Assembly: GCA_021018995.1 (NCBI GenBank)
Contig: CM037590.1
Span: 67,241,597-67,305,596 of the forward strand
DNA length: 64,000 nt
Reading direction: 5' to 3'
From: Chloranthus sessilifolius
Lineage: Eukaryota; Streptophyta; Magnoliopsida; Chloranthales; Chloranthaceae
Shown here: in pieces, positions 35,701 through 47,557 of the stretch
How positions within the stretch are numbered: position 1 is the stretch's first letter
Layout: each line of letters starts with the position of its first letter
Made by a program: the position numbers and the translations under genes
The notes under the pieces: generated by a model
Database searches by the model: none
What the model was told of the DNA's origin: nothing
What the model saw: the letters and a program-made list of their open reading frames with translations, nothing else

Positions 35701-37023
35701 CAGGAGGCGGATGTAGCACAATGTGACTTGCTTCTCCTGACCTGCATTGCCTCATCAAGACTTGGCAATTGTGTTCGCCATGCATGCCTACACTTTTCGC
35801 ACAAAACCTCATTCTTTTTGAAAAGAGTCATTGGTGCCCAATGTGTCAAACTCGGTTTCAGTATTAGTCCATGAATGACCGATACCAACACTTATCAATT
35901 CTGATATTTGATACCATATTGGTGCCAATGCACAATTCAAACATCGAAGAATTTCGATGTTTAAGATTTTGTTGACGGCTTACTAGAAGCGACATATCAA
36001 TTTGAATTGTTTGGCCGAAAACCACATTAATTGAACAAAAATAAGCATCAGATCAAGATCCTCTTGGTAGTTCTTTCTTGTGCTTCATCAGCATTGGATT
36101 GATTGTATGATGGTACATATAGAGATTCTGTCTATATGCTTTCTATTTGTTTTTCATACATTCGATTTATGACTGACTAGTTTCAAACTTGGAATTTGTA
36201 GGTTCTTGTGAAGCAAGCTGGTTTGAAGCTCCAAGAAAATGTAAGATTTTATTCCTCATTCTTTTCCCTTAGCCTTTTCATTCTAGTGTGGAACTAGTTT
36301 GCGATTTAGTTCGCTTTGGTTCAGTTAGATAGAGAGAATTGGAAACTTTTAAAGAAAAAAACTTAATTTTGCTTGAATAATTCACTGAATTGCATTTGCT
36401 TTAGCAAATATAGGGGAGAAAAAAACCCAAATCTGATGCTTCTCGTTTAAAGCCATCAGTAAATTTAAAAAAAAATCACTTAATTACAAAAGAAAGATTA
36501 CCCTACTGAGTTTTTTATTAGAATCAAATTTTTGACTTTTTCAAAATAGGAAAGTATCAGTCAAACTTACTTACATAGCAACTAGGAAAGTATCAGCCAA
36601 ACTAAAAAAATGTTCTCTATGGATTTTGCTTCTTAATGCAGTATTATTTTTAAGCACGTTTTCCCTTCAACAAAGATCAATTTGCTGATTTACTGCTGAT
36701 ATCTGGTATTGCAGGAGTTATATCATAGGTATTTTCATTTGCTATTGTGCATTTATATGTTTGTTAACATGAGATTCATTACATTTATTCTCTTCTTTTG
36801 CACTTATATTAAGTTTTTCCGACAGCTGCTTCTCATACCTATATCATAGGTATGTCTATTTCTTATTTTGTTGATCCTCCTTGTGATTGATAAAGTTGAA
36901 TCATAGTGTTTGATCGTATTAGTATCACTAGTCTTTCTCACTTTCTCTCACTTTCTCATACTAGTCTCACGAGCTTAGCTCAAATAAGCAATCTTTATTT
37001 TCAAAGCTTCTTGCATAGACATT
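32761..37023 (+). other. CACTA 5' noncoding region
   Basis: It begins with a CT-rich leader (32850-33000) of the type seen before CACTA transposase genes, with CGAACTC and CTCCTCCGCCGC. It then has long AT-rich intron-like DNA with many acceptor-like TTGCAG sites. No conserved coding domain was found in either strand. The 600-base stretch 35430-36000 has no recognisable content. A short direct repeat (GAGAACACCTTAATCAAATC) occurs at 34422 and 34508. Confidence 0.5.
35280..35409. repeat. MITE-like hairpin, 130 bp
   Basis: Inverted ends AGAGTTAATCTA and TAGATTAACTCT extend inward with matching CCACCCATCA and TGATGGGTGG. No coding capacity. Size and structure fit a miniature inverted-repeat element inside the CACTA leader. 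Confidence 0.65.
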
Positions 37024-40000
37024 ATGGATAAAAGCTGGATGCAGAAGCCTCAGTAAGCATTTTTTATTATGACTAATTAGTATTCCTAAATAGTTAGTAT
37101 TTTGATGAAGTGGTAAAAGTAATGACTTTTTGGAATATGTTGCTATAATAGAAACACTGAAGCATACTATGATGGGGCAAGAAAATTCATTAAATTTGCT
37201 GACTCTCGTGGAACAGTTTATGATGGAAGGTTAAAATGCCCCTGTATCAAATGTTGCAACGTCTACTATCAAGACGTGAAGACAACATATGATCATATCA
37301 TATGGCACGGAATTGGGAAGAGCTACACTACGTGGTTTTTTCATGGGGAAAATAACACGTCATCGAGTTTTACACGAGATGAACCATTGGCTGATGTAGT
37401 TGAAGAAGATGATGATACAACTGATGATATGAGGAGCATGTTACATGATTTGTGTGGGGTTCCGACTGAAGAAGAAATTCATGATAGTCCGAGACAAGGC
37501 ACAAAGAGTACGTTGGATGACAATACAGCTAGATTTTTTAAATTGGCCGATGATGCGGAGTTGGCCCTCTACACAAGGTGTAAACATACAAAATTATCTT
37601 TTATCGTAAGACTATGGCATATCAAGTACCTTTGTGGATGGAGCAATAAATCCTTCTCAATGTTACTTGACTTGTTAAGGGAAGTGCTCCCTGAAGGATT
37701 GAAACTTCCAGATAATTTTACACAGAGTAAAAAGATAGTTACGGACTTAGGACTCAGTTACAATAAAATTGATGCTTGTCCAAATAATTGTATGTTGTAC
37801 TATAAAGAATCGATTGACAAACAGAAGTGCAACATTTGTGGAACATCACGTTGGAAGATGCATGAGAACTACGCTCCCAATGATACCAAAAAGAAGACTC
37901 CAGCAAAAATTTTATGCTATTTCCCATTGAAACCACGTCTTCAGAGATTGTACATGTCATCTACAATTGCTACTGATATGATATGGCATGACGTAGAGCG
38001 CGTTAAAGATGGTGTTTTAAGGCATCCGGCAGATTCTCAAGCCTGGAAGCATTTGGACCAATTTTATCCTACGTTTAAAGAAGACCCTCAAAATAATAGA
38101 CTTGGGTTAGCAAGCAATGGATTTAACCCTTTCAGAACAATGACTATCACTCATAGCACATGGCTCATGGTACTGTTTTCATACAACTTACCATCGTGGT
38201 TATGTATGAAACAACCAAGCATTATCTTATCGACTATAATACCGGGTCCAAAAAGTCCTGGAAATAATATTGACGTCTATTTGAGGTCATTGATTGATGA
38301 GTTGAAGGATTTATGGTTAGATGGGGTGGAGACATATGATGCTTTGAAAAAAGAGATGTTCTTTCTCCGTGCTGCGTTGCTTTGGACAATCAGCGATTTT
38401 CCTGGCTATGTCATGTTGTCTGGTTGGAGTACTAAAGGAAAGAAAGCTTGTCCTTCATGCCATAAAAACACGTGTAGTCAAATGTTGAGATACGGAAAGA
38501 AAGAATGTTATATGGGCCATCATCGATTTCTACCGATGGATCACAAATTTCGAAGTCAAACAAAGACATTCAATGGGAAACCCGAGTATGAAGTTGCTCC
38601 AAAACCGATATCCGGAACAGAAGTCTTGAATGAGGTAAACAAATTTGTGCATAAGCCTATTCTTGGAAAAGAGCATAATTGGAAAAAGAAGAGCATATTC
38701 TTTGAGTTGCCTTATTGGGAGCACAATCTCCTAAGACACAATCTCGATGTGATGCATATTGAAAAAAATATTTGTGATAATGTGTTCTTCACGCTTTTGG
38801 ACATTGATGGAAAAAGTAAGGATGGGATAAATGCGAGAAAAGACTTGGCTGAGATGGGATTGAGGAAAGAGTTGCATCCACAACAAATAGATTCAAACAA
38901 ATTCAAATTACCAGCGTCAATTTATAATTTGGATAGACATGGAAAAGAACAGTTTTGCAGAGTCCTTAAGAATATGAAGATTCCGGATGGTTTCTTGTCT
39001 AATATCTCAAGCCGTGTCAATGTCAAAGAACGAAAGATAATTGGATTGAAAAGCCATGACTCACACACCATATTATAACATTTTTTGCCTATGTGTATTC
39101 GACATATCTTACCAAAGTATGTGGCGAGGACTTTAATAGACTTGAGCACATTCTTTCGCGAATTATGTTCGAGAGTTTGTTGAACTGACGATTTGATCTG
39201 CCTCGAGAAGAACATAGCACTGACACTTTGCCATTTGGAGCGGATCTTCCCCCCTGCTTTTTTTGACATCATGGTGCACATGTCGATACACTTGGCATCT
39301 GATGCATTACTTGATGGACCTGTGCACTATCGATGGATGTATCCCATTGAGAGGTTTGTATTGATGCCTTGTCACTTTTCAATTAAACATGAGAGAATAT
39401 TGATGTGTTTCAGTAACACAAAACTTAAGTTGTCGAAATCAGGTACTTGTTCACTTTAAAGTCGTATGTGCGCAATAGGGCTCAACCTGAGGGGTCCATT
39501 GTAGAAGCCTATTTGGCGGATGAATGTCTACCATTTTGCTCTCGATACTTGCACAATGTTGAGTCAAGGCTAAACCGACCCAAAAGAAGTGATGAGGAAA
39601 CATCAATGAGAAGCGCCAAAGTGTTCAATCTTAATGATTTGGAATGGACACAGGCTCATCGTTATGTCACAAGATATATAGAGTATAAATTCCTATTATA
39701 TTTATAGAGTCGATTTATTCAATTGTTTTAACATATGAATCCTTTTATGTAGGGATCATAAACGAGTAATTCGACACAAGTTACATTGAAAACGCCCATG
39801 CCCGCATGATATAGAGAAAGAACACGAAAGACATTTCATCTATTTGATTAAGGATCGTGTATGTAACTATATATTTCTAAATTCATCATCAATATAGCTC
39901 ATTTTTTCTCATGATTAATACTTCCTCCCCTATTCTTAATAGATACGAGATGAAATGAAAATTGGATTTACATTGCCAAAAGAGCTTCAAATTTGTTAGC

Positions 40001-40607
40001 GAGGGACCTCATCATCATATTATTTGAAAAATGCTATCCTATTAATGGATACAATTTCAGAACAGTTGCAAGAGAATCAAAGACTAAAATGCAAAATAGT
40101 GGAGTCTATCTATCGGCAGCGACTACTAGCTTTTCAAGTGCAAGGGATATCAATCCGATTATTGGCAATGTGGAATATTTTGGCCGATTGATCGACATAA
40201 TTCAGCTAACATATGATGATAAATTGAAGGTTACAATGTTCAAATGCGAATGGGTAGATGTTCGCGTAGAAGGGAGGGGAATAAAGCAAGATCATTTGGG
40301 GAACACATTTATGAATTTCACACGATTGGCATTTTCTGATGAACCATATGTGTTGGCTTCCCAAGTCAAACAAGTTTTCTACATAGATGATCCTATTGAC
40401 CCAAATTGGAAGGTTGTTTTTAAAGTCAAGCCTAAAGGAGCCTATGAGTTGAGAATAGAAGATTGTGAACTATTAATGAGTGACCAAAATTTAAATGATA
40501 GAGGAAATGTAAATGATGATTGTGACGATGACACTGAGTGGATTAGAACAGATGCAGAGAGAGAAATTGTTGTAGTGACAGGACTTCATAATGACAATGA
40601 ACAATAG
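37024..40607 (+). pseudogene. TNP2-type CACTA transposase, with introns and premature stops
   Basis: The cut-and-paste transposase of CACTA elements. Exon 1 (37024-37052) encodes MDKSWMQKP, the standard start of the transposase-associated domain. A GT-AG intron (37053-37151) rejoins in frame at NTEAYYDG. The 37152-39078 exon carries the zinc-like CPCIKCC, then the TNP2 core with GFNPF, IPGPKSPGNNIDVYL, LSGWSTKGKKACPSC and LDVMHIEKNICDNVF. Stops at 39076-39078 and 39181-39183 interrupt the following DUF4218-like region (ERIFPPAFFDIMVHM ... RWMYPIER), which has a GT-AG intron at 39354-39442. The DUF4216-like end (39993-40607) with MFKCEWVDVR is open. The Asp normally found before GFNPF is Asn here. 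Inactive, but recently enough that all domains are readable. Confidence 0.88.
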
Positions 40608-41950
40608 TATTTCAGATTATATGCACAGATTTCTGGGCAGAACTGTGGTTGTTATCACAGTTATTGTGGCTGTGATTACAGAGAAATTATAGGCCTGTTT
40701 CACTGTATTTTGATACAGTAATGGCAGATTTTAAAGAGCTTTTACCGACCATTCTTTTGATATGCAGTGTATTACATAATCAGCACCTTTTATTATTTGG
40801 CTTTTTGCAACCTACATTAATAATGTCACCACCATGAATAGACGCAATTTGTGATTTCATGTACTATCTTTGTTGACAAGAGCAAAGGTATACAGTACAT
40901 GATACTTTGTAAACATTGCATTGTTTTCAATGGTTTGATTGTTGCTTTCTTGTGAACCATATACATGAGCCTCATCATGGTTTACCTCATAATTCTGATC
41001 ATTAAATTAATGTTTAATGGTTTCTTGTGAACCATATACTGTTGAAAAATTACTGTTGAAATTACTGTTTAATGGTTTACCTCATAATTCTGATCATTAA
41101 AAACCTGATCGTATTGAATGGCGTTAGATAGCAAAGCAGCTGAAATTAATGGCAATAAGAAGCAGTTTACACACTCTATGATGGATAGGTATCAAAACTA
41201 GATATATCATCAAAAAACAGGTGTAACGATCTAGAAAGCATGGGATTAAATCTCTGTATCAGCCACCGTGTCGGTCAATGCAGAGACTAATACAATATGT
41301 TGAACTCCAAATAAGTTAAGGTAGTTAACAAATTTGATAGATCAATATCTCCTGCACCATTTGATGGACTGAAGTGGGTCAAAATATCAAATTCACTCCT
41401 GCACCATTTGAACCATCCGATCTATGCACTCTAATATGGACAGTTGTATACAATTTTTTAATGGTTGATAAATTAAGGTACACTGATCAGGTGATTCCAA
41501 TCATCTGATAGGTGTGATTCTTTGGCTAAAATGTGCCATTGATGGACTGTCACTTGGACTATTCAGATTGATCACAGATGTGTGCCACATGGCATAGCAG
41601 TGGGCTGTCATGATCCCTCACCCCTTTAATGGTGTTTTACTGGTGTGAGATCATTTAACCTATGAATCTAAATAGTCTTGGTTTTGCTACAACATAATAT
41701 GCACAAGCATAGTTTGGACATGACACAAAATTTTAACATTGACATAGTGCATCATGCAATACAAACATCATTATCATCATCATTCTTGTCAATGCATGGT
41801 TCACAAGCATACTTTTTTTTATCAATAGTCAAAATATGGTGAATATCAGAAAAAGGCAAAGAAAGATTCCTTTAGAACAAGAGCAAACCCTATAAAGGAT
41901 TGAGAGCCAAATAAAAAAGAATGTGATGCTAGATCAAGAAGTTTTGGGGT
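40608..41950. other. Noncoding CACTA interior
   Basis: AT-rich DNA after the transposase gene. Loosely repeated phrases occur (ATGGTTTCTTGTGAACCATATAC near 40930 and 41015). No ORF of interest and no known domain. Confidence 0.45.
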
Positions 41951-41996
41951 CAATTCCAAGCAGGTTCCCCAAACCTGATTTATTTACGTATGAAAG
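41951..41996. repeat. Left arm of an inverted repeat split by a retroelement
   Basis: These 46 bases are the reverse complement, with two or three mismatches, of 54444-54489. The family-A element begins at the very next base. The arms would form a long hairpin, probably a MITE, without the retroelement. Confidence 0.8.
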
Positions 41997-44341
41997 TGTG
42001 ACGACCCGACTTTTCCAATCCCTAAGGTATAGGAAAGGCCGGTTCATCAACTTATTGATTTCTCAATAAGCCGTAACAAACAGAAGCTGGCAACATAACA
42101 ATGATTTAAAGACAGAGGCAAAGCATAAAAATAATTCAAAAACAAAAGCTTTTAACAACAAAAATATATCACTATGAGGAACCAAGAAGAACTACCGGTG
42201 ATGGCCAATCCCACACCTAAAATAGTGGTTCACAATAATGGTTCCTTGAGTGATATCAAAAGAATAAAACAACGGCCTAGGGCCCAATATTCAAAGAATA
42301 TTCTAACAAAAGTACCAAAAAGAAGGGATCAAGAATCAAGGGAAAAACTCCTCAGCAGGTATATCCAATTCCCCCTCAGGAATATAGTCGGCGTCCTCCA
42401 GATCCTCTTACCCTAGGTCAGTCTCAGCACCTGTGACATATAGTCGAGGGTGAGCTAACAACAAAACCCAATAGAGGAAACAAATCTATTTGCATTTCAT
42501 TATAAGTAATGATTTTCAAAGACAGAAATCGGATCAAATATGGTTTTTCAAATGATGCTTTACAAATTAAATCTCCAGTTCTAATCATGAGTCAAAACTA
42601 GAATATTCATCTAATGTGTTCAAAATCTTCTGAATTAGCATGCTTCTTGTCTTAAATTTCTAACTTAATTTTATCTCCCAAATTTCCTATAGCATGAGAG
42701 CAGACTACGTGACCGATGGAAAACCCTACTGACTATCGTCGTTCATGAACCCATTTTCTGAAATGCAACAAGCCCCTACGCTATGAGGGAAACTTGTGCC
42801 AAATAAATACCGTCAACACGGTTGGTAGAATCTAGGGCACCGTTCGTATGTACCTCAAATCGAATGTAAATGCTAACATATATCAAGGCTTATTATTCAT
42901 AACATATTACTGATTTTTCGAAGTTCTGATTCAAAGTTCTAATTCAAAAATTAACTGAGGTTCTGAGGTTCGAATTACAAAGTTCTTAGTCATAACAAAG
43001 TTTCCAAATTTTCATATTTGTGTCATATATTCAGAGTTTTATTCATGTTGTGTGCAACAATATTCCAAAATTTATGTTTCTTATTGAAACAATCAAAAAC
43101 AGTTTATACTTATGACAGAATGCAAATGAAGTGTAGGGTTCCGCTACCTCAACAAAAAAGATTCAAAAATAAGCATAAGCAGTCCTCACAAAGGACTCCC
43201 AATATTCAAAACCTACAAAGATTAAAACTCTCAGTGTTAATATAAGACCAAAAGTCAAACCCAAAAGCTTGCCGAGAAAAATTTGACAAAAATTTCAAGG
43301 ATCTGAAACAGGGCAGAATTCGACCCTCGAATTCAAATTCGTCGAATTTGAAATTCGATGGTCGAATTCAATTTCGACCCTCGAATTCCAAAAAAAACTC
43401 ATCAGACATAAAAATCAGAAAAACGACCCTCGATTTTCAATTCGATGGTCGAATTCCAAATTCGACCCTCGAATTCAAAAAAATCCCATCAGGCATAAAA
43501 ATTCACTTTTCAACCTTCGAATTTCAAATCGATGGTCGAATTCCAAATTCGACCCTTGAATTGGAATTCAACCCTCGAATTTGTTCAGGTCTGTGGCTGT
43601 CAAATTTTCATGCCCGAATTCTTTCTTTCTTATTCAACCACAATCTTCCTATCTTAAATAAACACACCACATTCTAATCTAAGCAAAACATAAATTAAAA
43701 TGACACAAGGAGGTTTCAAAGGCCTACCTTTTGTAGTTTAATCCGTTGCTTACGTTGCACCAATTCACGCACCGGAGCCCATCTCCAAAGCTTAACGGTT
43801 TAGAACTTCAAATCAGTCCATGTTCATAAAGAGGTGGCCACTGCCTCAGCGATAACAAGATCACATAGAACTTCTCACTCTCCACATCTCTCTTCTCTTT
43901 AAATGGTTCGAACCAATCAAATTTCTAATACAATTCTAATCAACGGTCGAGATGGGGAGAGGAACTCTCAAGCTCTCAAGATCTAGGATTAAGATGAGGC
44001 AAGGTTTTAGAGGTTTATGAATTCCAACGAGAGAGAGAGGTTAAACTTCTCTTACAATCTCTCTTATAACCAAAAGACCAAGCAAAAACAAATATCTAGA
44101 TTTTATATTTGCCATCTTATCCACTTAAATTGTATAAGTGTCCCATGTTGAACACATACACCAACCCTTATCGTGTAAGTCATCAATTACATGACTTGCA
44201 CACCTCTCAAGACAAATTCCTTTGGCCATTAGTCTTATTATAGCCTTAGCTTACCAAAAATTCAAAAAAAATCCCTCAATAATTTTTAGACACGCTTATC
44301 GAGGTAAACAAAAAATAGGCCAAAATATCAAGGATATTACT
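41997..44341 (-). repeat. Family-A 3' LTR of the nested element
   Basis: TGTGACGACC to GGATATTACT, 2345 bases. The final A of the expected TTACA is changed to T. Contains the palindrome array at 43315-43585 and a TATA box at 44063-44068. Confidence 0.9.
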
Positions 44342-44355
44342 TTCTCCCCTCCTTA
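44342..44355 (-). other. Polypurine tract, family A
   Basis: The minus strand reads TAAGGAGGGGAGAA directly before the 3' LTR. It primes plus-strand synthesis. This is the cleanest tract in the window. Confidence 0.85.
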
Positions 44356-44866
44356 GGAATTTTCGTCCTCGAAAATTGAAGGCAACACACACCATACAAT
44401 GAAACGAGAAGGAAAACATGGGCCACCATGTGCCGATCCCGCAGGGCATGTATGTCAAGGGATGGGATCCGTAGTAACCTGGATGTACTGCATGTGGCAC
44501 CAGAAGGGCCATAGTGGATTGCATCCGTACATGGATGCCTACACCCCAAGTGACATGTCGGGAGATCGCCGCACAGTGACTCCTGAAAACAATCAAGATA
44601 ACATGATCCCATCATAGCAACAGAAATAACCAACAAAACCCACATATATAGAGTAAAACAAGATAGCATGTGCGCAGGAGAGTACATGTCCACAGAACAA
44701 AATCCAAAACCCACATAGAGAGTGCAAAACAAGACTAAACATATCCACATATAAAGCGAAAGAGTACAGGGCCACAAATACAGATAAGACTAAACAAGAC
44801 AAAGTATCCAAGCAAAATTCCAAAACAAGAAATATAAAAGAGAGCAAACAGTAGGACCACCAAGTC
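44356..44866 (-). other. Noncoding tail between the extra ORF and the 3' LTR
   Basis: It holds the block 44463-44539, shared with family B at 8045-8123, with a hairpin of arms GCATCC and GGATGC. Frames in the region encode hydrophobic peptides that look like chance translation. Confidence 0.55.
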
Positions 44867-46229
44867 CTAAATAATCCATGCAGTAAATAATAAATACATG
44901 CCCAAAATATCAAAAAATAAATCACATCCCCCCAAAGCAGCTCTAAAACTCCCCCACAGCAACTGGACCAGCCTAATCCTGGTCATCGTCCCCATCATCA
45001 GTGCCGTCTCCTGAACCATCCTCCCGGCCTCAGTAGGCATGCTGGAACGGGCGCCCGATGTTGAAGGGCGATGAACGAAGGCACGGATGTCGGCCATATA
45101 CGTAGCATAGTCGGCGGGGAACGCGTGCTGCATCAAGTAACAAAGAGCCCCGCCATGAATGTCCAACTCCTGACGCATAGAGCTGGTATGCTGTGTGAGC
45201 TCCTGGATCTGGTGGCTCATCACAGTCATCTAGCGCGTAAACTTTGAGAGCGTAAGGATGTCGCTCTATGGGGGCTGAGTGGGTGTAGGAGCAGCCGGCG
45301 ACTGCATCAGGAACTACTGCTTCCTTGGGAATCTTCACAAGTCTACCGTAGGTCTGACCCCAATTGATGAGATTATATATTTTAAGACCGTCAGTAGATT
45401 TTAGTTCGGTAAGGGGAATATCATACGCGGGGCCCGCTTGGTAATTCTTGATCATCACAGAAATCAAACGAGCATAGGGAATGCCCTTTTTCGATTTCTT
45501 TACCTGCTTCCCCATTTTCTCCCAAGCCTTAATAATTCCCTTTAAAATTATTTGAGGAGCACTAAACCAACGCTCCTTGTAAGCGGCAAACAAAATCTGT
45601 TAGAGGGTGGTCTTGAAAATTTTATACAAAAGCCACAGAGAGTCGGGCATGTGTGTACGGACAAAGGATTTACCCGACCTATGATGACCCTGCATCATTT
45701 GGGTAATAACATCATGAAAGGGGACTGGTTTGGGGAAAGGAGGACCCAATCCCATTGTTTTAGAGTGTGTCAGCGAACAACGCAGTGCCACGGCAATGTT
45801 GTCTAGGTCAAATGTGTAATCCCGTCCGTCAATTGAAGTATAAATCTTTTTACCATCCTCGCGGCGCATATGTTGGTAAAACAGGCTCACTAGACGAGGG
45901 TAAAAATGGTCGCTAAATGCGGTGCAAAGCAAAGTCATCCGAGCTTTTTCGAGGTATTCCCCCGCCCACTGAGTGGTTGTTTGTTGATCAAACAACTCGG
46001 GGTGAAAAACGTACTCAGTGGCGAAGCCCTTAATTCCCCAAATTTCGATGGGATGTTCTCTGCTAGGAGGGGACACAGGTGGAGGAATGGACTCGGTGGT
46101 TGGTGGAGCCGACTGAGGTGGTTGTTCGGCCTGTGGGGCTGCCTGAGCCTAGCAGCTTGAGGAACCAGCTTTTGAAGCCGGCCTCTTTGAGGTAGGGTTG
46201 CGAATAGGAGCTTGCTTTTTAGGCCCCAT
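44867..46229 (-). pseudogene. Extra sense-strand ORF of the family-A element
   Basis: After integrase the element carries another reading frame in the same direction. It starts at 46229 (MGPKKQAPIRNP) with a basic, proline-rich N-terminus and a stop at 46149-46151. A 158-codon stretch (46076-45600) contains YTFDLDNIAVALRC. After a stop at 45600-45602, 187 codons follow, with KKSKKGIPYARLISVMIKNY and GRLVKIPKEAVV. A frameshift near 45240-45290 leads to a helical C-terminal part with IQELTQHTSSMRQELDIHG. It resembles the plant transposon-associated proteins annotated as 'putative plant transposon protein', often found as additional ORFs in plant Ty3/gypsy elements. Function unknown. It is not capsid, enzyme or chromodomain. 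Confidence 0.7.
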
Positions 46230-47057
46230 ATGCAAGAAAACAAGAAAGAACAAACAAAAAATTGCAGAAAGAGGAACTATAATCCACAAAATATAGGGCT
46301 TATATCTTGAGCAAAGCCCCAATCCGGTTCCAAAGGGTGAAATTCAAGTCCCTTGCAAGTTGTAGATGATTTCCCCTCGGATTTCGGCCAAAAATAGTGC
46401 AAGAAAACTCCAAAATCACCAAAACCCTCAAAAACCCTAAGCCCAAACCCTCAGATGTGCAAACACGAAAATGCTAAATAAAACAGAACCCCCACTTAAA
46501 TCGAGAAATTCGACCCTCGATTTCAAATTCGTGGGTCGAATTTCAAATTGACCCTCGATTTCTGGAAAATTTTCTCAGGCTTGAATTTTTGTTTAAAATG
46601 CCTAGTTACTATTCATGGAAAATCGACCCTCGATTTCCAATTTCGACCCTCAATTTTCTCGAGGTCTGTTTTTCCTTGAAATTTCAAAAATGTAAAAATT
46701 AAGGTCCATTGCTTGGGTCCAAATGGACTTCCTTAGAGCCCAATTCACTCAGATCACTATATTTGACTAGGACAACAGTGTCACAGTCGAATTTAGCGTG
46801 TAAAATTTTTAAAGAAAAGACTTTAAATTTGCCCGAATTAAATCCCATTCCTTTTTGTGAGTGACCTCCCCAAGTTCGATTGGAGTCCCAACATTCTACG
46901 GGTTGTTTCCAGAAGGTTGGTACTGTGAAACAATCACAAAATTTAACAGATAATTAATGGATCGCCAAAATTACTCGTAAAAATGATAGACCTTTATATA
47001 ACAAGTACTCTAATAAATATGCTAGGTATTATACAGTCAACACAAAATTCCTCAAAA
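46230..47057 (-). other. Spacer between integrase and extra ORF, with an LTR-type palindrome array
   Basis: At 46500-46665 units like AAATTCGACCCTCGATTT occur, of the same kind as in the family-A LTRs but outside any LTR. No ORF. It could hold a promoter for the extra ORF, but no TATA box was identified. Confidence 0.55.
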
Positions 47058-47477
47058 TTAATCGAACAAGCTCGAAAACTGGTCTCGGAGCTCAGCCTCT
47101 CGCTCCCAGGTGGCTTCCTCTGGTGTATGATTCCGCCATCGGACAAGAACCAAAGGAATCCTCTTAGTGCGTAGGATCTGCTCCTTGCAATCTAAAATAT
47201 GAACCGGATCCTCAATCACCTTCAAACCCTCCTGAAGCTCGATGGGTTGGTAATCAAGCAAGTGAGTCGGGTCATGGATGTATCGACGCAGCATCGACAC
47301 ATGAAAGACGTTGTGCATGCTTGACAATTGCGGCGGTAGCGCCACACGATATGCAACCTCTCCGACGCGGCCCAATGTCTCAAAAGGTCCAACGTACCGA
47401 GGACTCAGTTTCCCTCATTTCCCGAATTGCATAACGCCCTTCGTAGGCAAAATACGAACGAAAACATTCTCGCCGAC
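47058..47477 (-). pseudogene. Family-A integrase C-terminus and chromodomain
   Basis: The minus strand runs from VGENVFVRILP through GEVAYRVALPPQ and FHVSMLRRY to a chromodomain (HILDCKEQILRTKR ... LVRWRNHTPEEATWE) and a stop at 47058. The chromodomain has the conserved W and the EEATWE block. A stop near 47418 interrupts the part before MGRVGEV. It is continuous with the core upstream except for the 80-base insertion at 47478-47557. Confidence 0.85.
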
Positions 47478-47557
47478 CTAAAAAATCAAGTGTTAGAGCC
47501 AATTTTCACATAGAATATGTACCAAGTTATGAATACACATTAGTGCAGTTAAACTAT
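47478..47557 (-). other. 80-base intron-like insertion in integrase
   Basis: On the minus strand the frame reads HVDFK, then 80 bases starting ATAGTTTAACTG and ending GATTTTTTAG, then VGENVFV. Family B has EFKVGDNVFV without interruption (about 8935-8965). The inserted DNA is AT-rich, ends in a T-run plus AG, and follows AAG like a splice donor, but starts AT instead of GT. Confidence 0.6.

Noticed and set aside
37754-37960. Antisense ORFs inside the TNP2 gene
   Set aside because: They are shadows of the plus-strand transposase, whose conserved motifs define the true frame.
40568-40576. GTTGTAGTG within the transposase end as a terminus
   Set aside because: It is coding sequence of the DUF4216-like region (IVVVTG) and lies before the second CACTA gene.
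44337-44925. Hydrophobic minus-strand ORFs in the 3' tail of the nested element
   Set aside because: They overlap one another in different frames, have low-complexity hydrophobic content, and share no feature with family B apart from the short conserved block.
45030-46076. Host gene interpretation of the minus-strand ORFs at 45-46 kb
   Set aside because: They lie between the integrase and the polypurine tract of one retroelement and in its sense direction, so an element-borne ORF is simpler.
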